A stretch of 64,000 bases of DNA, from the NCBI GenBank assembly GCA_947184155.2, contig CAMXCT020001637.1, forward strand, positions 1 through 64,000, given 5' to 3'. The position numbers and the translations under genes are program-made. Below, one piece after another: positions 22,356 to 33,729 of the stretch; the stretch's first letter is position 1; each line of letters opens with the position of its first letter. The notes beneath the pieces are model-generated. The model had not been told where the DNA came from and searched no databases. It was given only the letters and a program-made list of their open reading frames with translations. The stretch is from Cladocopium goreaui (lineage: Eukaryota; Sar; Dinophyceae; Suessiales; Symbiodiniaceae).

Positions 22356-25321
22356 AACCTTCCGATGCTGTTCACACTGTCAGGTGTCTCCGCAAGAACC
22401 CTAGAACAGAACATCGCTGTGACAGCATTCTTCTGATCAACCTGGTTTCTCAGGACCTCTCGTCCACTCAATCCTGTGCCATCCAACTTCGAATGCAAGT
22501 TGTGCATCGCAATCACATACCTTGAACTGGCTTCCCAGCCAACCAAACTGTTGACCACGTCAACACCTGCTTTCCCCAATTCGAGTCTCAGTACCGCAAG
22601 ACCTTCTTTCAGCTCACGGACTCCACGCTCCACTGAACCAACAGTATCATGGTTCTGGGGACCTGCTTTGCTGACGGTAAATTCTCTTGGAATACCAGCT
22701 CTTCTCAACGTCGTCCCGAGTTCATCGGACGCATCTGACCTGAAGTCAATCGGCTTTGGATCTCCAGACAACAGTCCAAACTCTGCCAAGATCTGGCGGA
22801 CATGTTGGCCGGTGGTGTCAAGACTCTCGCTCACAGCGCAGACACCCAACAAACCACTGAAACAGTGACGAAACAACAAGAACTTGTACTGCGATCCAAC
22901 TGTTCCCAAGAACATGAAGTCAACCTGTACCTCAAGCAAGCGCTCTTTCAAATCTCGCCTGGGTGCTCTGGAAACACCACGGCCCTGTTGACATTCCAAA
23001 CAATGAGGGTCATACGGATAATGGCCTCTCAAGATGTGTTGACGCAGTCTCTCCTGGGTTGACAACTCAACCGCACCTACCATACCAACAGTCAAGCCTT
23101 GCCCGGTCCTCACTGACTCCATTGGCACATCAACTTCCATCGGCATGTAGGTATCCTTCAAAGCAGGAACCTGAGATGTTGTCTTCTTGGCTCTCAGCCA
23201 GGGACATCCTCCCCACAACACCACATCAGTAATCACGGTATTCGACTCTTCATGCCAAAGATAGGTCTCACCTGGCGACTGAACAACTGTCCATCCACGC
23301 TTCACAAGCTGGGTTGTGCTCACAATGTTGTGGCTGGTGGAGCCTACGCAGCACTTCAAACGAAAGTTCTGAGACTTCTTGGAACCTGATCCCGTCTCAA
23401 ACACAACTGTCACCTGAACTTCACCTCTCATGGTGACTGCAGACCCATTGGCTGCATAGTAGGTGTCCATCACCTGCTCTTCTGCGCTGCACTTGTAGTA
23501 GGCCTTGAACTGCTCAGACAACACTGAGACAGCTGCTCCACTGTCAATCAACCACCATCGCCACTCATCACCCGAATGTTCAACTGAAGAAATCAATGGC
23601 ATCAGCACCTCACCTTGTGCTGGAGCAGCTTCCTGCCCATTCTCCTCTGCCAACTCGTGCATCTTTCCCTTACCTTTGCTCTTTCCAGCTTTCGGCTGGG
23701 GCTTCTTTTGCTGCTTTCCCTTGTCACCTTTGGGCTTGTCAGGGCATTGTGCCCCAATGTGACCAAACTTCGAGCAATGAAAACACTTCACCTTGCTCAG
23801 ATCGGCCTTGCATTGCTTGGCCATGTGGCCTCGCCTCCCACACAGATGACACTTCATCGTGCTCTTGGGACTTCCCTTTCCTTTGGCAACAGTAGCACTG
23901 ATCCAAACCTGTGCATCTTCGTCCCATTCCCATTGATCATCAGGATCTTCTTCCTGGGCATACTCAGAGTTGTCATAACCTTCCTGATCGTATCCCCACC
24001 ACTCTTCAGCGGTCTCGGCACTTTCAAGTGCATGCACACCTCGTGCACCTGATGAAGATGGGCCACTCAACTCAGCAAACATGCGTTGCTGCGTCTCAAA
24101 ACGCAACGCAGCAGTGCGAAGGTCGGTGTATGCATCACCTGCTGCATGTAACGTGGTGTACGAACGAACATCATGTGGCAGCGAACGTAAAAGCATGATG
24201 GTCAGATCACTTGTTTGCACCTCAAGTCCAACTCTGGACACAGTTGCAGGTAGAGTTTCAATCATCTTGCGAAACCTTGACAGTCCGACGTCAATCTGGC
24301 GAATGATGTCACTGACCTGAGTAACACCAGCAGACGCTTTGAACGTCTTTGCCAAAAACTCAGTGCGAAAGAAAGACGCTTCTGCCCTTGAACGCAAAGA
24401 AAACTCTCTTGCCAACAAACGCAAACCTTCAAAACCACTCGTACCTCTAGTTGCCAAGAACGCTCCATCAACACCAACTCCTTCAACATAAGCTTGCAGC
24501 ATGGTGTTCCCCCTTGGGAAATCCTTAAACGTCTGGATGAGGATTGCAAGAAGACGCGCGCTGCGGGTCTGTTGAGCGGGCTTCAGCACAGACATATGGA
24601 TCTCTTGTTCCCAACCAATGCACTGGGCAATCTCCCAGGCAAAGATGTCACTTCCTAAGGAAACCCAAGCACGTAGCGCCTGAACCCAGTCCGAAAATCC
24701 AAGGACTTCATCTGCACGGGTTTTCCAATTCCTGAAATCCACAGTGGGCATAGGAGGTAACCATTTCTCAGATTTACTAAAGATGTCACGACCATCTCTG
24801 TCGTCATCTTGATTCGGATTTCTCTCCCCCCTCTGGGGTGTCACTTGTGCTATACCTGGCGGCGACCCCACAGGTCGGAACGCAGGTCCTGGACTCGTGG
24901 GTGGCTGTTCACCAAACCGTGAAGGTCCACTGCTTAAACCTGAAGACAAGGATGCATCAGCCGGTCTCGCACCGTGCAAGGCTGCAGTTCCCTCTGGAAC
25001 GCGAGTCACCTGAGCTTGCAAACTGTCAAGTCTCGTACTCATCTCCCTTACGACAGGCTCAATTCCCATGCGGAAGATCTGTGCGATCTGGGTCAACTGA
25101 TCTGGCGTGAACAAAGGACCTTGCGGACCTGGACTTCCTGGCATACTAGGCTGCTCTTGGTGCGTCGGTGACGCAGGTTGCGGACTCCCCGGTCCAACTT
25201 CTCCAACAGGGTACGGTCCAGTCGGTCCACCTGCCTGAAAACCCTTACCATATCCTTTCTCTCCGCTCTGGGTACCTTGGCCGTCCATTCGAAAATGCTG
25301 TGGTTGTCCTGATTGAGACAT
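22352..25321 (-). pseudogene. Element 2 Gag-protease-integrase
   Basis: Minus strand from the first ATG in frame (25321, MSQSGQPQHF), about 130 nt after the primer site. Gly/Pro-rich start, a capsid-like region (about 24800-24050), two CCHC knuckles (CHLCGRRGHMAKQC and CFHCSKFGHIGAQC, about 23870-23745), a Lys-rich linker, protease WWLIDSGAAVSVL (about 23520-23560), and integrase with HHCC and D,D,E residues. It ends prematurely at VNSIGRL because one base is missing compared with element 1, where the frame reads on into RT. Confidence 0.88.
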
Positions 25322-25452
25322 TTCTGACACCTCGAAGTCAAACACACGACAGTCAAACGCAACTCACACCAACTTCCCTGGAACCAGGCACACACAAGAC
25401 GCACACAGGCGTGCCAGATCCTCACAGGATCTCTTGTGGAGGGAGCACACAA

Positions 25453-25464
25453 GCTCCGCTACCA
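25453..25464 (-). other. Primer binding site, element 2
   Basis: Minus strand TGGTAGCGGAGC directly after the 5' LTR end. TGG at its start pairs with the CCA end of a tRNA; the sequence is close to the initiator-Met tRNA primer site of many copia elements (TGGTATCAGAGC). The identical 12-mer is found in elements 3 and 4. Confidence 0.85.
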
Positions 25465-26009
25465 CGTAAAACTTTGACACACAAAGTTAGATCGCGAAAA
25501 CCGCTTTCAAACCTCTCGTGCACAAAGTAAACCCAAACCAAAACACAAACAAACGGTGGTCGTTTCGCGTTTCTGTCTGTGTCAGCTTTCCCAGGCCGTC
25601 TCACGGCGACACACTCACCCTTTTCGAACTCGCGGGTCTTGAGCCAACGTTTACGTTGGGTCATAGCAGTTCCAGAAACGATTCTACAAATCTAGACACG
25701 TGCAAAAAACAAACTTCTACGTGGCAAAAACCTAAGATTGGTTTCGTGCAGTTTGGTTCTCGTGTGGAATAACCTACAACGTGCAAAAAACCTAAAAACG
25801 GCTAACTACAAACGAAAAATGGCAACTCCGTCACAACTCTTTGTGACGGAATGAGATGAGATCGATTAACTACATCACAATCACCTGCTAACTACAAAAC
25901 AAAGTCCAAACTACGCAAGTCCACAAACTACAACTACAAAGCAACTAACAACTACCTAAGTACAAGCACAAGATCGCTACGCTAGCTATACATAGGATGA
26001 TTTTTCACA
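25465..26009 (-). repeat. 5' LTR of element 2
   Basis: 545 bp, TGTGAAAAATC...TTTTACG, same length as the LTR of element 1. Hairpin at 25827-25850; spliced-leader-like TTGGCTCAAG on the minus strand at 25638-25647. Confidence 0.92.
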
Positions 26010-26689
26010 TCTTCTGCTTTTCCAATTCCTGCTCCGAAAAACCTCATTCCTACAAGGATGTTTTGCATTTGTTTTTGCTGAAGGAGCTGAATTGCAGTTG
26101 GCGAAAGCTGCGATGGTGGTTTGTTGTCCATGACGCCTAGGTCGGCAGGGTGAATCTTACGGGCAGTAGGCAGCAGTTGCTTAGGAAGTACGATTGGCAT
26201 GACTGGGGTCAAGGGACCTTCGCGTGCATGAATTGGAAGTTCCGGCATTGGGTCAAGACCAATTTGCTTGGAGGAGAAATCACGGATACGTTGTTCTCGT
26301 GCCAGGGTTTGGACTTGTTCACGCAGGGCTTGATATTGAGCTCGAGCTTGTTTTGGGTGAACGACTCCGGACCATGCATGCTTGGTTGCTGTTTCAGTAG
26401 GTTCGGTAAGCCAGTCGCGTTGACGCTCAGGGTGCCCTACGGCTGCCTGGATATATTCTGGATGAAAGCTATTGCCACAATGGTTTCTAACTGTAAACTC
26501 AGTGAGCAGCGAGCGATGAGCCTGTACCCTGTCAAAATGGTTGTGTAATCCAGCTAGTTTCTCGACTTCCTCGCAGAGCAAGATTCTCATGGGTGCTTTA
26601 ATGTGGGAATGATGGAATATTGGCAGGATAGCATCTCTATCAATGGTGCTCACATTTTTTGTCGGAGAGACTGTAGGAATCGATTCCAT
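26010..26689 (-). pseudogene. Probable N-terminal part of helicase copy A, cut by element 2
   Basis: Minus-strand frame of about 226 residues ending exactly at the 5' LTR of element 2. It is hydrophilic with heptad-like stretches (RAQYQALREQVQTLAREQRI) and has no recognised domain. Its orientation and place, opposite the Cys-rich segment across element 2, suggest it is the same gene. Copy B has no surviving counterpart in the window, so this cannot be tested here. Its real start or upstream exons are not clear. Confidence 0.4.
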
Positions 26690-28405
26690 GCACGCAGGTA
26701 ATGTGGCGGCAGAGATTTCTCAAAGTCTTTTTTTTTTCTTCTGGTGTGGCCGATTCGCACTAGGCACGGTCCTTACAATTGCGTAAGCAGTGAAAAGCAG
26801 TAGTGTACAGGACTCGTGTGGTCCAAAATCTCAGGCAAATCATCACGAGAAACAAACCAAACAACAAGAACCACAACCAAAAACGACCCGCAAATCCCCC
26901 AGCCAGATTTGCGTTTCGCCACAAAGCAAGACAGCGAAGCAACAAAGAAAGGGGCAGGGCCCAACAAGAACCAAAACAAAAAACTCTCAGATTTGCCTTG
27001 GATACAGCGACCTTAGCCACTGTATCATCCTCAAAAACATGCAAACTAATTAATTGCGGCGGTGCATGAAGTGTAGTACCTGATTGCCCAGACCGTCTTA
27101 CCTGAGAACAGCAAAGAGAGTCCAATATTGTAGGCAGACTGATGTGTGGTTAGACAGAGGCCGCCTGTATGGACGATTTGTCAATAAAGCAACTTCCGCA
27201 TCGCTGCTGTTCACCCTGTATTGTTCAGCGTATGCCAGGCAGTCTGTTCCTGTCAGTATACACCACCGCAAGGGACTGTAATCTATTTCCCCCCCATAAC
27301 GGGGAGGAGAGCACTGACAGCCTGCAACATGGTGTGAGCACTTGCAGAAACCGTCACGTGACTTGTGCCCAAGACCCTAAGGCCGTGGGTGAAAAGGTGG
27401 CTAAAGGCCTGACCGGCTCAGTACGGCCATGACAGACAAAGATGTTTCGACCATAACATGGGCTCGTGAGCACTTCCAGTATAGTACTGCAGCTAGGTAT
27501 ACAAAAGTCGCATTCGCATTGCTGTAAGACTTGTTCACCAATACGATCAAAGATGAGGTGGTTCGGTGCGCCAGCACCAGATACTCAGACAGGAGTCACT
27601 AGGCGTCATCGTCCCAGCAAGTTCTGTGGAGAGGACCGGATGCACAGGAAGGCATCTGTATATTCCAGACAAAGCCACTCTCCCACCGAGTGGGCCATAT
27701 GCCAGAGCAATACAGAAAATCCGCACAACGAACCATGTGGGCAGGCTTTGCTGCACTCGGGCGCTCCAGACTGAACTGCAGGAAGCACAACTGGACAGCG
27801 CCAGTAGAGCTCACTGCAGTGCAGCCTAGTCCATGGCTCTACCGGGAATCTACCGCCCCTCAAGAAAACACACAGGAAACAAAACAGAGAGAGAAGAGCC
27901 CATCCCAATACAGCCAAAGAGGAAGCCACTTGACAAATTAAACACAAACAAACAAACGAATTCAAAAGGGGATCAACTAAAAAAGGGGGGGGACGGTGAG
28001 CAAAGGCTGTCCCACCTCGGATAAATCCTTAGTCACTACCGGATGAGATCAATGTAGCCATGGTGAAAAGATGGGTGACTGTGCAGAGCTGTAACCTCGG
28101 TATCCAGGCAACAGAGGAAGCAAAAACAACACACGCCCAAACCACACGACACCTGCCATCAAGGGGGAAGCAAAGAGGGGGGAGCGGCCAAAGTACAACC
28201 CATGCAATGCTACAAGCCAACAGAGGAAACGAGGAGAGGAGCCAGGAGGCAGCAGAGGACAGAGAGAGAGAGGACACACACGCACTAGAAGGGATACGAA
28301 CGTGCCTTAGCGGAGTCCAAGAAGGGGACAAGGATCATACAATGATGAATACCTCAGTGAGGGAGCACACAGCACCCCAACAACACAGGAAACATGGTGT
28401 AGAGG
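26690..28405. other. Intergenic stretch between helicase units
   Basis: No gene recognised. It has a run of T (26727-26737), polypurine-rich parts and only short shadow ORFs. It lies between the 5' end of unit A and the tail of unit B. It may be part of the duplicated unit, because element 1 prevents comparison beyond 8474. Confidence 0.4.
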
Positions 28406-29428
28406 GAAAGATCCCCACACAGGGCCAAGGCCTTTGTTGCCATGAGTCATAATGAGGAGGGGAAACAGTGCGCAACAAACACTCCACGCGCAGAGGCACG
28501 GCAACCAGGCCGTCGCCGGAAGCAACGATACCCAGAGGGAGGGACCAGTAAAACCTGGACCAAGGCGCCAACGAGGACCATCCGAGGGGGAGGGAGGGCT
28601 ACGGCAGGCAGGGACCAAAAAAACCAAAACAGAATCAACAACCGAGGCACTACGCCTACTGTAGCTCTGCAAATTGCAAAAACTAGGGGTAAGACGACGA
28701 ATTCACGTACCTTAACTAGTGGGAAGGGTGGGAGAGGGGTAGTCTCGTCAGTATTACGTCAGGGGATAACGAAAACAGTTGCATCATCATCTATGATTGT
28801 CAGGCACCGGCTAAGAGAGCGTGCGCTCATGCAGTAGGCTTCATGGTGTGAGGAGGCCTTAGTATGATCTAAGCTCTCGACTGGACAACACATTCTAAGC
28901 ACTAGTGCAAGGGGAAAGCATGCTGCTCGGTTTGTTATGCCTAGGCTATCACTCACACATAAAAGCACATGAGTGTGGCTACCAGCTGTTGGAGGTCTGA
29001 ATCAGTAGGGGTCAGGCATGTGGCAGAACATTTTTGACAAGTATGAATGAGGAAGAGCTGTGTCACCTACTGCACACCAGTGCACCTGTCACGTCTTTGG
29101 ACAGACACACCAGTGTGGACAGTAACCTCACAGGCATGGGTCATGAGGAACCTGACAATTATAAATGAGGAAGAGCTGTGTCCCCTACTGCATACCAATG
29201 CACCTGTCACGTCTTTGGACAGACACACCAGTATGGACAGTAACCTGAAGTAGAAGTGACGAAAGAACAAATAGTGATTGAAGTAAACTCCCACTTCCGT
29301 TGTTGATGAAACAAAAGCCAATGTTGTATGAGGGACAAAGCGGAGTGAAACAGAAATGAGACACAGGGGAGGAAGAGACATGGTGGACACAAAAAGGGGA
29401 AAAGTGAGAAGAATAGGGGTTGGAGGGA
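28406..29428 (-). other. Non-coding tail of helicase unit B
   Basis: Homologous along its length to 8474-9369, for example the shared CCGTCGCCGGAAGCAACGAT and TGCACCTGTCACGTCTTTGG. Longer than in A mainly because of a 118-bp duplication (29046-29246). No coding signal. Confidence 0.75.
29046..29246. repeat. Tandem 118-bp duplication in unit B tail
   Basis: 83-bp similar cores at 29046-29128 and 29164-29246, beginning AATGAGGAAGAGCTGTGTC and ending AGTAACCT. Unit A has one copy (about 9107-9190). Each core contains CACGTCTTTGGACAGACACA. Confidence 0.85.
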
Positions 29429-31453
29429 TCATGTCGTACCTCTCATGAAATGTTCCAAATGATGCTTCTTATCCGATGTAATAGTGTCGTTCCATTCATT
29501 GGTGAGTGCAAACGATACTGGGTTAACTGCTTGCTGAGCAATAGCTCGCTGATGTAGCGCTCGAATCGCCCGTTGATGTTCATCCAGATCTTCCGGAGGA
29601 ACCCTCCTGCGGACTTTCCTGTCTGGGAAGGTTCGTTCCCGCAGGTTGGCTTGCAAGGCATGTCTCGCTACATAGACTGCAGGTTGCTGGAATAAAACAC
29701 GCGCTGCAAATCTGTTGAAATGCACTGTCCATTCAGCAAACATATGGCTGTGCGACAGTTGAGTCCTGAGTCGCGCTACCGTTTGATGCAGGCTCCCATT
29801 GGTATGCCACAATCGCAACAGACTGTAGTTGGAAGGCCAATCAAGTGGGCACAGTGTGGCTGTTTCTTTCCATTTTTCAGGTGTAAGCCCTTCTTGAGAA
29901 GGTATGATCACTTCCAGAGTAGTGCGAGTCGGTCCCAGTGGTTGGAGACCTCGCATCATGTATGGTTCAACGAGCCCTGAGGTGTATCCATGGATGAGCT
30001 CCTGGAAGCATCCAGCCATTTGAAAGTCTTCATCCAAGCCAAGACGAAAACCAGGCACGGTTTTGGCAGCAAATTTTACTGCTTGGAGCAGCTGTTTTGC
30101 TCCTTCCACTGGAGTCTCGTCACAGGAACGTTTCGGGCACGCGATGTTGATTTCTTGTGGTTTCTGCGCATTCTCAGGGGCATTCTCAAGAAGTTTGGGA
30201 GCAATTTTGCTAGCCCAGCTAGCCGGGAACCATGCCAATAGGGCAGAGGCACCACTAGTAAGGTCCACTAGCGCAGTAGTGCGTCGATGCGGCCGATCAG
30301 TGACCAGGACTTTTACTGGGCCACTCGGCGCTCGACTCCGGTTCATCTCAGAGCTCTCTCGGGCCGAGCCGATGAGTTCAGACAGGATGGGTCGAAACCA
30401 GTACGTGGCATACAACAGGCATTCAGTTTCTGGAGTCACCATGGACTCAGCTGATCTCATCAACGTGCTCATCGCCTGGGCAAGTTTTTCTGCCAATCGA
30501 ATTGTGAGAGCCCTTGCCGTCTGCTGGAGGACATCCTCCACACTGGCAATTTGCCCGCGCAACCACAGTTCACAGGCCACACTCAGCAAGATGCGCGCAA
30601 ACTTTTCTTGGATGGCAGTCAAAGACAACGTCAATCTCGCTTGTAGCCACAGCGGCGGGAGAATCCCAAGATTTTCGGGTATGCAAAACGGGTTTCCGTT
30701 AGGTTGGACATTAGTAATCAAGATTGCTAGCTGGTCAGCTGCACTCACGATTTCGTCTTCAGATGGATCCTCAGCTGCATCAGGGATGGGTGGGCACCAC
30801 GCGACTGTAGGGTCCTCTGGATCACTCTCGGCATCGGTAGAGGCTGCTTCATCCGAGGAAGGGTCATTCACTGTGTCTCCTGCACCCTCGGGGCTTGCAA
30901 ATTTCATGGACCCTGGATCAAACTGGCGATCCAATGTGGCCAAGAGGTCCGGTTGCAACCGATGGGCATCGAAGTAGTGGATACCTGGGATTACGACGAG
31001 TTGTCGATCCTGTATGCCCACGTGAAAGAAGACCTTGTGGCCTCTATGTCGATGAACAAGTGCTGGGGACCCATTATAGGCTGCACACAGCCAGAGAGGA
31101 GATCTGTACCCGTCAGCAGCATAACCATACAAGTATTCACGATCAATCGAGCATGGGAAAAACCCGCTGGCCGTCAGCACATGATCACGCGTGCGGGATT
31201 CGAGTGCAGCAAGGACATCAGGGGGAAGACGAAGCTTGTCTCTGCATGCCACAACCAGCCGATAGCGTCGCCACACTCGTGTGCCATTGGTGGTCACTAT
31301 CATGGCAATAGCAAGGGGAGGTTTATCTTGGGAAATAAATGGAGCCACTAATCCCCAGTCCAGTATGGCACTTTTGTCACTGGGGTAGGTTGAAGGGCCA
31401 TGGTACTGAATGTCTCGGCCTTTCAGCGTGAAGTAGCCATAATGATAAACTCC
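29429..31453 (-). pseudogene. Helicase copy B, C-terminal part
   Basis: Minus strand, closely parallel to the C-terminal 650 residues of copy A, including the acidic DPSSDEAASTDAESD linker and the end HHLEHFMRG. It is out of frame with the motif V/VI segment because one A is missing near 31454: GCTCAGACATAG here, GCCCAGACAATAGG in copy A. That produces an immediate stop. Confidence 0.7.
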
Positions 31454-32505
31454 TATGTCTGAGCCATGCCAATCATGCCTGCCATATCGAGAGGCGAGAC
31501 AATATAGGTATGTTCAATGGCTCTTGTGAGCGCTACAGTTGCTCTTCCATAGCAGTCCTCACGCTCGTCTGCTGTTGCATCCCGACGTCCTCCACTTAGA
31601 AACCCGACACCTGTTTGAACAATGACCGCAATGCGTGCTGTCGCCCCTGCAGCAGAAGAAGTGGTGGAAACTCTCAGCCCGCCATACCACGCGGACTGAA
31701 AGCCATGCTGGAGCAGCAAGTTGTGCACCGCTGTACGGTTGCATAAGACAAGCAGCTGCGAGGTTGCTCCCTGTTGCAAGTTGTGATGATAATTCTTCAG
31801 GTAGGTGCAGAAGGCAACCACATCTTCAACCGCAGCTCTTAGATCTTTGGGTGCATTCCACAGTACTGTACGGAAACCTCCTTGTGCCACAGTGGCCTCA
31901 TGTGGCACGAAGTGTCCAATGTAGATGTGATTGGGCTCGTGAAGGACTAACTCAGGATATCGCACTGCAACGATCGCTTGGTAGGTCAGCATTGAGACCC
32001 GTGAGCTGTTAGGGAGAATGATACCCCATCGATGAGGACCACATAGCCCGGCTGCTTCAAGGGTTGTGGTACAATCAGGTACTCCAAACTCCTCTGGTGC
32101 TGTGGCAATCAGCAGGACTGCTAGAGCTGCTGCAATGAGGCTGCTATGTGCATCCAACTGACAAGAGATTCGGCAGTGAAACACACGCCCCAGGGCAGCA
32201 GGCAGCTCGTAATCTTGCGGAGTGGATGTCCATGGGCCACTATGCGACTTATTTGCGAGTCGCAGCAAACTGAAGAGATCAGACTCCGGATCTTGGCTCG
32301 CATCAGGCCAAAGCTGCGCTATAAGTGCTGCCATTCGTGCCGGCGGAAGATAGTCTCCTGACTTATCAAGTGCTCGGAGCCCTAACGGCCGTTGCAACAG
32401 TTTGCGACGATTGACAGCCGCTGCTCGGCCTTTTGACAGTCCGCCTGGAGTTTGCCTATGATCACCAATGAAAACAGTAAGGGTTGGTTGTTGAATAGCA
32501 GCGAG
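31453..32505 (-). pseudogene. Helicase copy B, motifs III to VI
   Basis: Minus strand. It starts at the insertion point of element 3 and has motif III TVFIGDHRQTPGG and motif VI ATVALTRAIEHTY, then stops at the frameshift near 31454. Motif II lies beyond element 3 (41199-41495). Before insertion the gene read straight across. Confidence 0.75.
32501..32505. repeat. Target site duplication, left of element 3
   Basis: GCGAG, repeated at 41194-41198. The uninterrupted sequence would be GCAGCGAGAGCTGCAA, as in copy A (GCAGCAAGAGCTGCAA near 12445). Confidence 0.93.
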
Positions 32506-33473
32506 TGTGAAAATCCAGAGACCCAAGTTACCTACGCGACGCAACGCGAAAACCCTGGGGTCGGCAGCAAGGGCGAAAAACCCAACAACACAACTAAAAA
32601 AAACCTTCCACTCAAACACACAGTCCGTCACTCACGTTCTGACTTTTGCTCCAGCGAACCGAAGGAAACAACAAGCTGTCTGTGCTGTTCCCTATGGTGC
32701 TTCTGTTGTGGCCCTACTTTGAACCAAGCTTGGCTCCTGTTGAGCCCAGTTCCCTTGAGCCAAAAAATGCGTTCACACGCACACATCTCTGAGTGGATGT
32801 TCTCTGACATCCAAGTCAAAACGTTCGCCACAGCTTCTGCTAACTAAAAACTGCTATCTCGACAAAAACACATCGAAAACTCGTTTGTACAGGTTGTTTG
32901 TTTTCGATTTGTTTCAAAAAAAACTCATTGGTTTAAAACTTGTTTCCATGCATGCAAAACCAATGTCTCATCGCTGAAATGCCCAAACTCGCATCACTTG
33001 TCCTTCCAGCATACAAAACGGTGATAAAACATCACCCAAACTCATCTGAATCTTCACAACCTCCATTGTAAAGTTCTCGAAACTCAGAGGCGATGACGCA
33101 TGTCATCAAACTCCTTTCCAGCCAAACCACAAAGTCCAAACTCCTATACAAGTATTCTTCCAGCTTGGATCTCCATGAAAACGTGGTAAAACATTGAAGT
33201 CACCAAACCATTGGTGATGAAATGTTTTCGTTTGCTCCGCTCTGATGAGCGAATCTCGTCAAACTTCCCAAAAGCGCCTGTAACAGGCAAACCTGGTCAT
33301 CACCAAATCATTGATGACGAAATTTCCCATTTGCTTCATTTTGATGAGCAAATGCTTTCAAAATGCCTATTGCAGGCAAAACCGTTGTGACTTCTCACCA
33401 TAAACACCATTGATGGTGAAAATCGCTGTCACCAAAACTGTGCAGCGGCATAAGGCGATACCATATTTCCACA
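32506..33473 (-). repeat. 3' LTR of element 3
   Basis: 968 bp. It contains TTTTGGCTCAAG (minus strand, 32754-32765; longer context GCATTTTTTGGCTCAAGG), a 12-nt match to the spliced-leader 3' end. It also holds two diverged blocks of about 100 bp (from about 33200 and 33296), each with short palindromes such as TCACCAAACCATTGGTGA and GCCTGTAACAGGC. Confidence 0.93.
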
Positions 33474-33729
33474 CCCCCACTTGCCGTGAGTTCGAAACCA
33501 GGTGAAATAGATCAGCGACATTGTGGTGATCTTCCATTCCAGTCTCAAACAAATTCATCTGAATTCCAGGAACCATAGATCGTAACGATCTTGTAGCTGC
33601 CACGGATCAAACTGATCCTCCATGCTCTTTGCCCGCCTTATTGTAAGGCTATTGTACTTGCTCCCAACCAGCTGTCATTCCATTGAAAGCCAATCCAGAG
33701 CTCATAGTGTATAGATCCCCATAGATCAC

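Larger units (their letters stand above)
15245..26009 (-). mobile_element. Copia LTR retrotransposon, element 2 (complete)
   Basis: Complete 10,765-bp element on the minus strand: 5' LTR 26009-25465, primer site, gag-protease-integrase, RT-RNase H-extension, small membrane/Cys-rich ORF, polypurine tract (GAAAGGGGG, 15782-15790) and 3' LTR 15781-15245. The two LTRs differ by an 8-bp deletion and roughly seven substitutions by eye, so the insertion is fairly young. Relative to element 1 it has a one-base deletion near 22360 and a one-base insertion near 18170, so it can no longer make a full polyprotein. Flanking five-base sequences (GAAGA before, GGTTG after) do not match, so no target duplication is visible. 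Confidence 0.93.

Noticed and set aside
27466-28837. ORFs of about 100-130 codons between the helicase units
   Set aside because: Low-complexity, overlapping on both strands, and not kept between tails A and B.
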